Assembly: GCA_000431015.1 (NCBI GenBank)
Contig: HF986065.1
Span: forward strand, 1-17,086
Reading direction: 5' to 3'
DNA: 17,086 nt
DNA from: Alistipes sp. CAG:514
Lineage (GTDB): Bacteria; Bacteroidota; Bacteroidia; Bacteroidales; UBA932
Part shown: positions 15,158 to 17,086 of the stretch, in pieces
Numbering within the stretch: position 1 is the stretch's first letter
Layout: each line of letters opens with the position of its first letter
Notes under the pieces: model-generated
Databases searched by the model: none
Told to the model about the DNA's origin: nothing
Seen by the model: only the letters and a program-made list of their open reading frames with translations
Made by a program: the position numbers and the translations under genes

Positions 15158-16282
15158 ATGAAAGTTTGGAAGTATCTGTTGAAGAAGGAGTTCAAGCAAT
15201 TCCTAAGGGATCCTGGAATGCCGAGGATGGTTCTCTGTTTCCCGTTTTTGATCATCCTGGTCTTTCCTTTCGCGGCGAACATGGAGGTGAGGAACCTGAG
15301 TCTGGTGATCGTGGACAGCGACCAGTCTGACCAGTCGGCCTTGCTTACGGAGAAATGCGCCTCGTCCGGCTATTTCAAGATCCGGGAGGAGACCGAGTCT
15401 CCGTCAGACGCGCAGGCTGTCATGGACCGCGGCGGCGCTGACGCCATTCTGACCATCTCCTCCGGATTCGCCCGCTACCTTGAGTCGGACAGAGGCACCG
15501 ACGACCCGCTTCCCGTCGGGATCAAGGTCAACACCGTCAACGGCACCAGGGGAAGCATCGGCTCCCAGTACCTCAACGCCTTTGTCACTGAATATGTCGC
15601 CTCGGTTTCGGGGGCGGAATCCCAGGGCGGTGCTGCCGGAACCCGTTTCGATACCCGGGAAAGCTATCTCTACAACCCGTCCCTGGACTACAAGACTTTC
15701 ATGATTCCGGCGCTTATCGTGATCGCCATCACGATGATGTGCGGCTTCCTTCCTGCCTTGAACATCGTCTCGGAGAAGGAATGCGGCACCATCGAGCAGA
15801 TCAACGTGACCCCAGTGAGCAAGACCGCCTTCATCCTCTGCAAGATGATCCCTTATGTGGCCGTGGCGTTCTTCATGGTCTTCTCCTGTCTTGGCCTGTC
15901 GTATGCCGTGTTCGGCTATGGCTGCCGGGGAAGCCTGCTGGACATAGTGGTCTTCACATTCGCCCACATCGTGGTCATGGCTTCTTTCGGTCTGCTGATC
16001 TCCAACTACAGCGACAATGCCCGCCAGGCTATGTTCGTCATCTGGTTCTTCAGTATGGTGTTCATGCTGATGAGCGGAATATTCACACCCATCCAGTCGA
16101 TGCCGGGATGGGCGCGGGCGATCACCTATGCCAATCCGCTGCGCTACTTCGCCGACGCGATGCGCTCGATCGTCCTGAAGGGCTGCACGCTGGCGGACAC
16201 GTGGCCGGACTTGCTGAGCCTTGCCGGTCTGGGCGCGTTCACGACCACCTGGGCTGTCCTGAGCTACCGTAAGACCACCTGA
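15158..16282 (+). CDS. ABC-2 type permease 2 (YbhS/YbhR-like)
   Basis: A 374-residue inner membrane protein that is a paralogue of permease 1 in layout: cytoplasmic start with KKEFKQFLRDPGMPRMVLCF, a first membrane helix, an extracytoplasmic domain (LSLVIVDSDQSDQSALLTEK onward), then about five helices. The same motif is present as EKECGTIEQINVTPVSKTAF. The late segment SGIFTPIQSMPGWARAITYA and NPLRYFADAMRSIVLKG is typical of the family. The start is one base after the permease 1 stop. It is the last gene of the operon. The substrate is unknown; YbhFSR-type pumps are linked to cation/proton export and resistance to some drugs in E. coli. Confidence 0.9.
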   Translation: MKVWKYLLKKEFKQFLRDPGMPRMVLCFPFLIILVFPFAANMEVRNLSLVIVDSDQSDQSALLTEKCASSGYFKIREETESPSDAQAVMDRGGADAILTISSGFARYLESDRGTDDPLPVGIKVNTVNGTRGSIGSQYLNAFVTEYVASVSGAESQGGAAGTRFDTRESYLYNPSLDYKTFMIPALIVIAITMMCGFLPALNIVSEKECGTIEQINVTPVSKTAFILCKMIPYVAVAFFMVFSCLGLSYAVFGYGCRGSLLDIVVFTFAHIVVMASFGLLISNYSDNARQAMFVIWFFSMVFMLMSGIFTPIQSMPGWARAITYANPLRYFADAMRSIVLKGCTLADTWPDLLSLAGLGAFTTTWAVLSYRKTT

Positions 16283-16350
16283 ACCAGGCCGCTGTGTTGG
16301 CGATTTGGGGTCTTTTGGGGTTTTGATGTTGTAGCAGACAAGCGCTTTTG

Positions 16351-16484
16351 GAGCCGGATGGTCAAGGGACTTCGGCCCGGTACGCACCTGTCGGTGCTAT
16401 CCCTCCCACGCCTTCGGCGCGGGCCCTCCCGTTCACGAAGCCACGGGCGGCTACGCCGTCCGAAGTCCCTTGACCATCCGGCTC
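16351..16484. repeat. 134-nt structured palindromic element with 25-bp perfect closing stem
   Basis: The arms 16351-16375 (starting GAGCCGGATGG) and 16460-16484 (ending CCATCCGGCTC) are exact reverse complements over 25 bp. The 84 bases between them fold into three small hairpins: GCACC/GGTGC around TGTC (16384-16397); CCC-A-CGCC with GGCG-C-GGG around TTC (16405-16423, one mismatch); and CCCGT/ACGGG (16428-16447). The whole resembles a cloverleaf. No target-site duplication is obvious. It could be an extragenic palindromic repeat, a MITE-like element, a strong terminator or a structured RNA; identity is unknown. Confidence 0.8.
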
Positions 16485-16553
16485 TACTGCAAGTGGCTTT
16501 CTGTGTCATCGATGCAAGACAAAAAACCTGAAAAGATTATCCCATTTAAACGT

Positions 16554-16580
16554 ATTGTTTCAAAACAATTCGTATCTTGC
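16554..16580 (+). promoter_or_regulatory. Candidate promoter/operator of the RHS gene
   Basis: ATTGTTTCAAAACAAT (16554-16569) is a perfect 7-bp inverted repeat around CA. It is followed by TATCTTGC at 16573-16580, a partial match to the -7 box TAnnTTTG. No TTTG stands at the normal -33 distance. The arrangement mirrors the tetR promoter, where TTGTTT also starts 18 bases before TATC. Confidence 0.35.
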
Positions 16581-16625
16581 GAGCGGTAAATTAACCATGC
16601 ATATATAACCCCAAAAACCGAAGTC

Positions 16626-17086
16626 ATGAAAAAAGCCATTCCCATCATCGCCGTGCTGCTGGCACTCGTCAGCCTGCCGCTCCATGCGCAGCTGCCGGAG
16701 CTTGAGCGTCCAAACGTGATCCCCCCTTCCCCCGAGGCTTCTAAGCTGGCCACATACATCAGCTACCCGGTGAATCTGAGCAACGGCCTCGTGCAGACGA
16801 GCATCCCGCTCTACGAGATAGTGGACGGCGACATCCGGATCCCGATAACGCTGAGCTACCATGCGTCGGGACTCAAGCCGAACATGCGTTCGAGCCATTG
16901 GCTGGGTGACGGCTGGAGCCTCACGACGGGTCCGTCGCTGTCGCGGACGATCAACGGGGTGGCGGACGAGATCAACTACAACGCGTCGATCGCTCTTTCC
17001 GGCTCACCGACCTACGAGCAGCTGAACGCCATCTACACACAGGCGGTTGACGTTGATCTGGACGAGTTCAGCTACGCTCTTCCGGG
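16626..17086 (+). CDS. RHS/YD-repeat-type secreted protein, N-terminal part, cut by the window edge
   Basis: The frame is open from ATG 16626 to the edge (about 153 residues), with signal peptide MKKAIPIIAVLLALVSLPLH ending AQ. What follows is the characteristic start of the very large Bacteroidetes RHS-repeat-associated proteins: PNVIPPSPEASKLATYISYP, GLVQTSIPLYEIVDGDIRIP, ITLSYHASGLKPNMRSSHWL, GDGWSLTTGPSLSRTINGV. This region starts a beta-rich shell, and full proteins carry YD repeats and often a variable C-terminal toxin or enzyme domain; neither is visible here. It probably has its own promoter, as 343 bp and a structured element separate it from the efflux operon. Confidence 0.85.
   Translation, partial: MKKAIPIIAVLLALVSLPLHAQLPELERPNVIPPSPEASKLATYISYPVNLSNGLVQTSIPLYEIVDGDIRIPITLSYHASGLKPNMRSSHWLGDGWSLTTGPSLSRTINGVADEINYNASIALSGSPTYEQLNAIYTQAVDVDLDEFSYALP

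Larger units (their letters stand above)
16283..16625. other. 343-bp intergenic region between efflux operon and RHS gene
   Basis: No credible gene. 16283-16350 is G/T-rich with GGGGTCTTTTGGGGTTTTG at about 16314-16332 and no strong terminator stem. 16351-16484 is the palindromic element described separately. From 16500 the base composition turns A/T-rich and holds a candidate promoter for the RHS gene. Confidence 0.7.

Noticed and set aside
16314..16332. G-quadruplex
   Set aside because: Only two runs of four G are present, not enough for a convincing four-strand structure.
15404..16387. Minus-strand open frame of 327 codons opposite permease 2
   Set aside because: His/Asp/Arg-rich nonsense with no membrane or domain pattern; the plus-strand permease is clear.
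16264..16509. Minus-strand 81-codon frame across the palindromic element
   Set aside because: Arg/Gly-rich translation arises from the GC-rich hairpin arms; no start signal or neighbour supports it.

Overview
The window looks like chromosomal DNA from a GC-rich member of the Bacteroidales; I cannot assign a genus. The evidence is a promoter of the Bacteroides type (TTTG, 19 bases, TATCTTTG), general lack of Shine-Dalgarno sites, and several protein types typical of the order: a TPR lipoprotein with a C-terminal DNA-binding domain, a DUF4369/TlpA-type lipoprotein, a DUF4982-type GH2 enzyme, and a large RHS-like secreted protein. No rRNA, tRNA, CRISPR array or intact insertion sequence is visible.

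Left end (1-410): a terminator hairpin of an off-window gene, then the 5'-truncated tail of an Rpn/PD-(D/E)XK nuclease-type gene. Region 447-4272 (+) is a tight three-gene run: a ThiL-family protein that has lost most metal-binding aspartates, a TPR-HTH membrane regulator split by a +1 frameshift at a run of six C, and a thioredoxin-fold lipoprotein. It ends at two 28-bp direct repeats and a hairpin shared with the convergent operon.

Region 4452-9367 (-) is a two-gene operon: an exported GH2 beta-galactosidase-like enzyme, then an exported S9 (DPP IV-like) peptidase that lacks the usual Glu-Glu motif.

Region 9428-16282 (+), divergent from it, is a complete tripartite efflux operon: TetR regulator, TolC-type outer membrane protein, HlyD/YbhG-type lipoprotein adaptor, two ABC ATPases and two ABC-2 permeases. 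It parallels E. coli cecR-ybhGFSR, except that the double ATPase YbhF is split in two and a dedicated TolC is present. The two ATPases carry complementary defects that predict one dead and one working ATP site. The single clear promoter contains an inverted repeat suited to TetR autoregulation.

Right end: a 134-nt element closed by a perfect 25-bp inverted repeat with three internal hairpins (16351-16484), then the start of an RHS/YD-repeat-type secreted protein (16626 to the edge). The best candidates for something undescribed are the cloverleaf-like element, the inactive-looking ThiL paralogue with its signalling-type neighbours, and the shared palindrome-plus-TATCTT arrangement upstream of the tetR and RHS genes.
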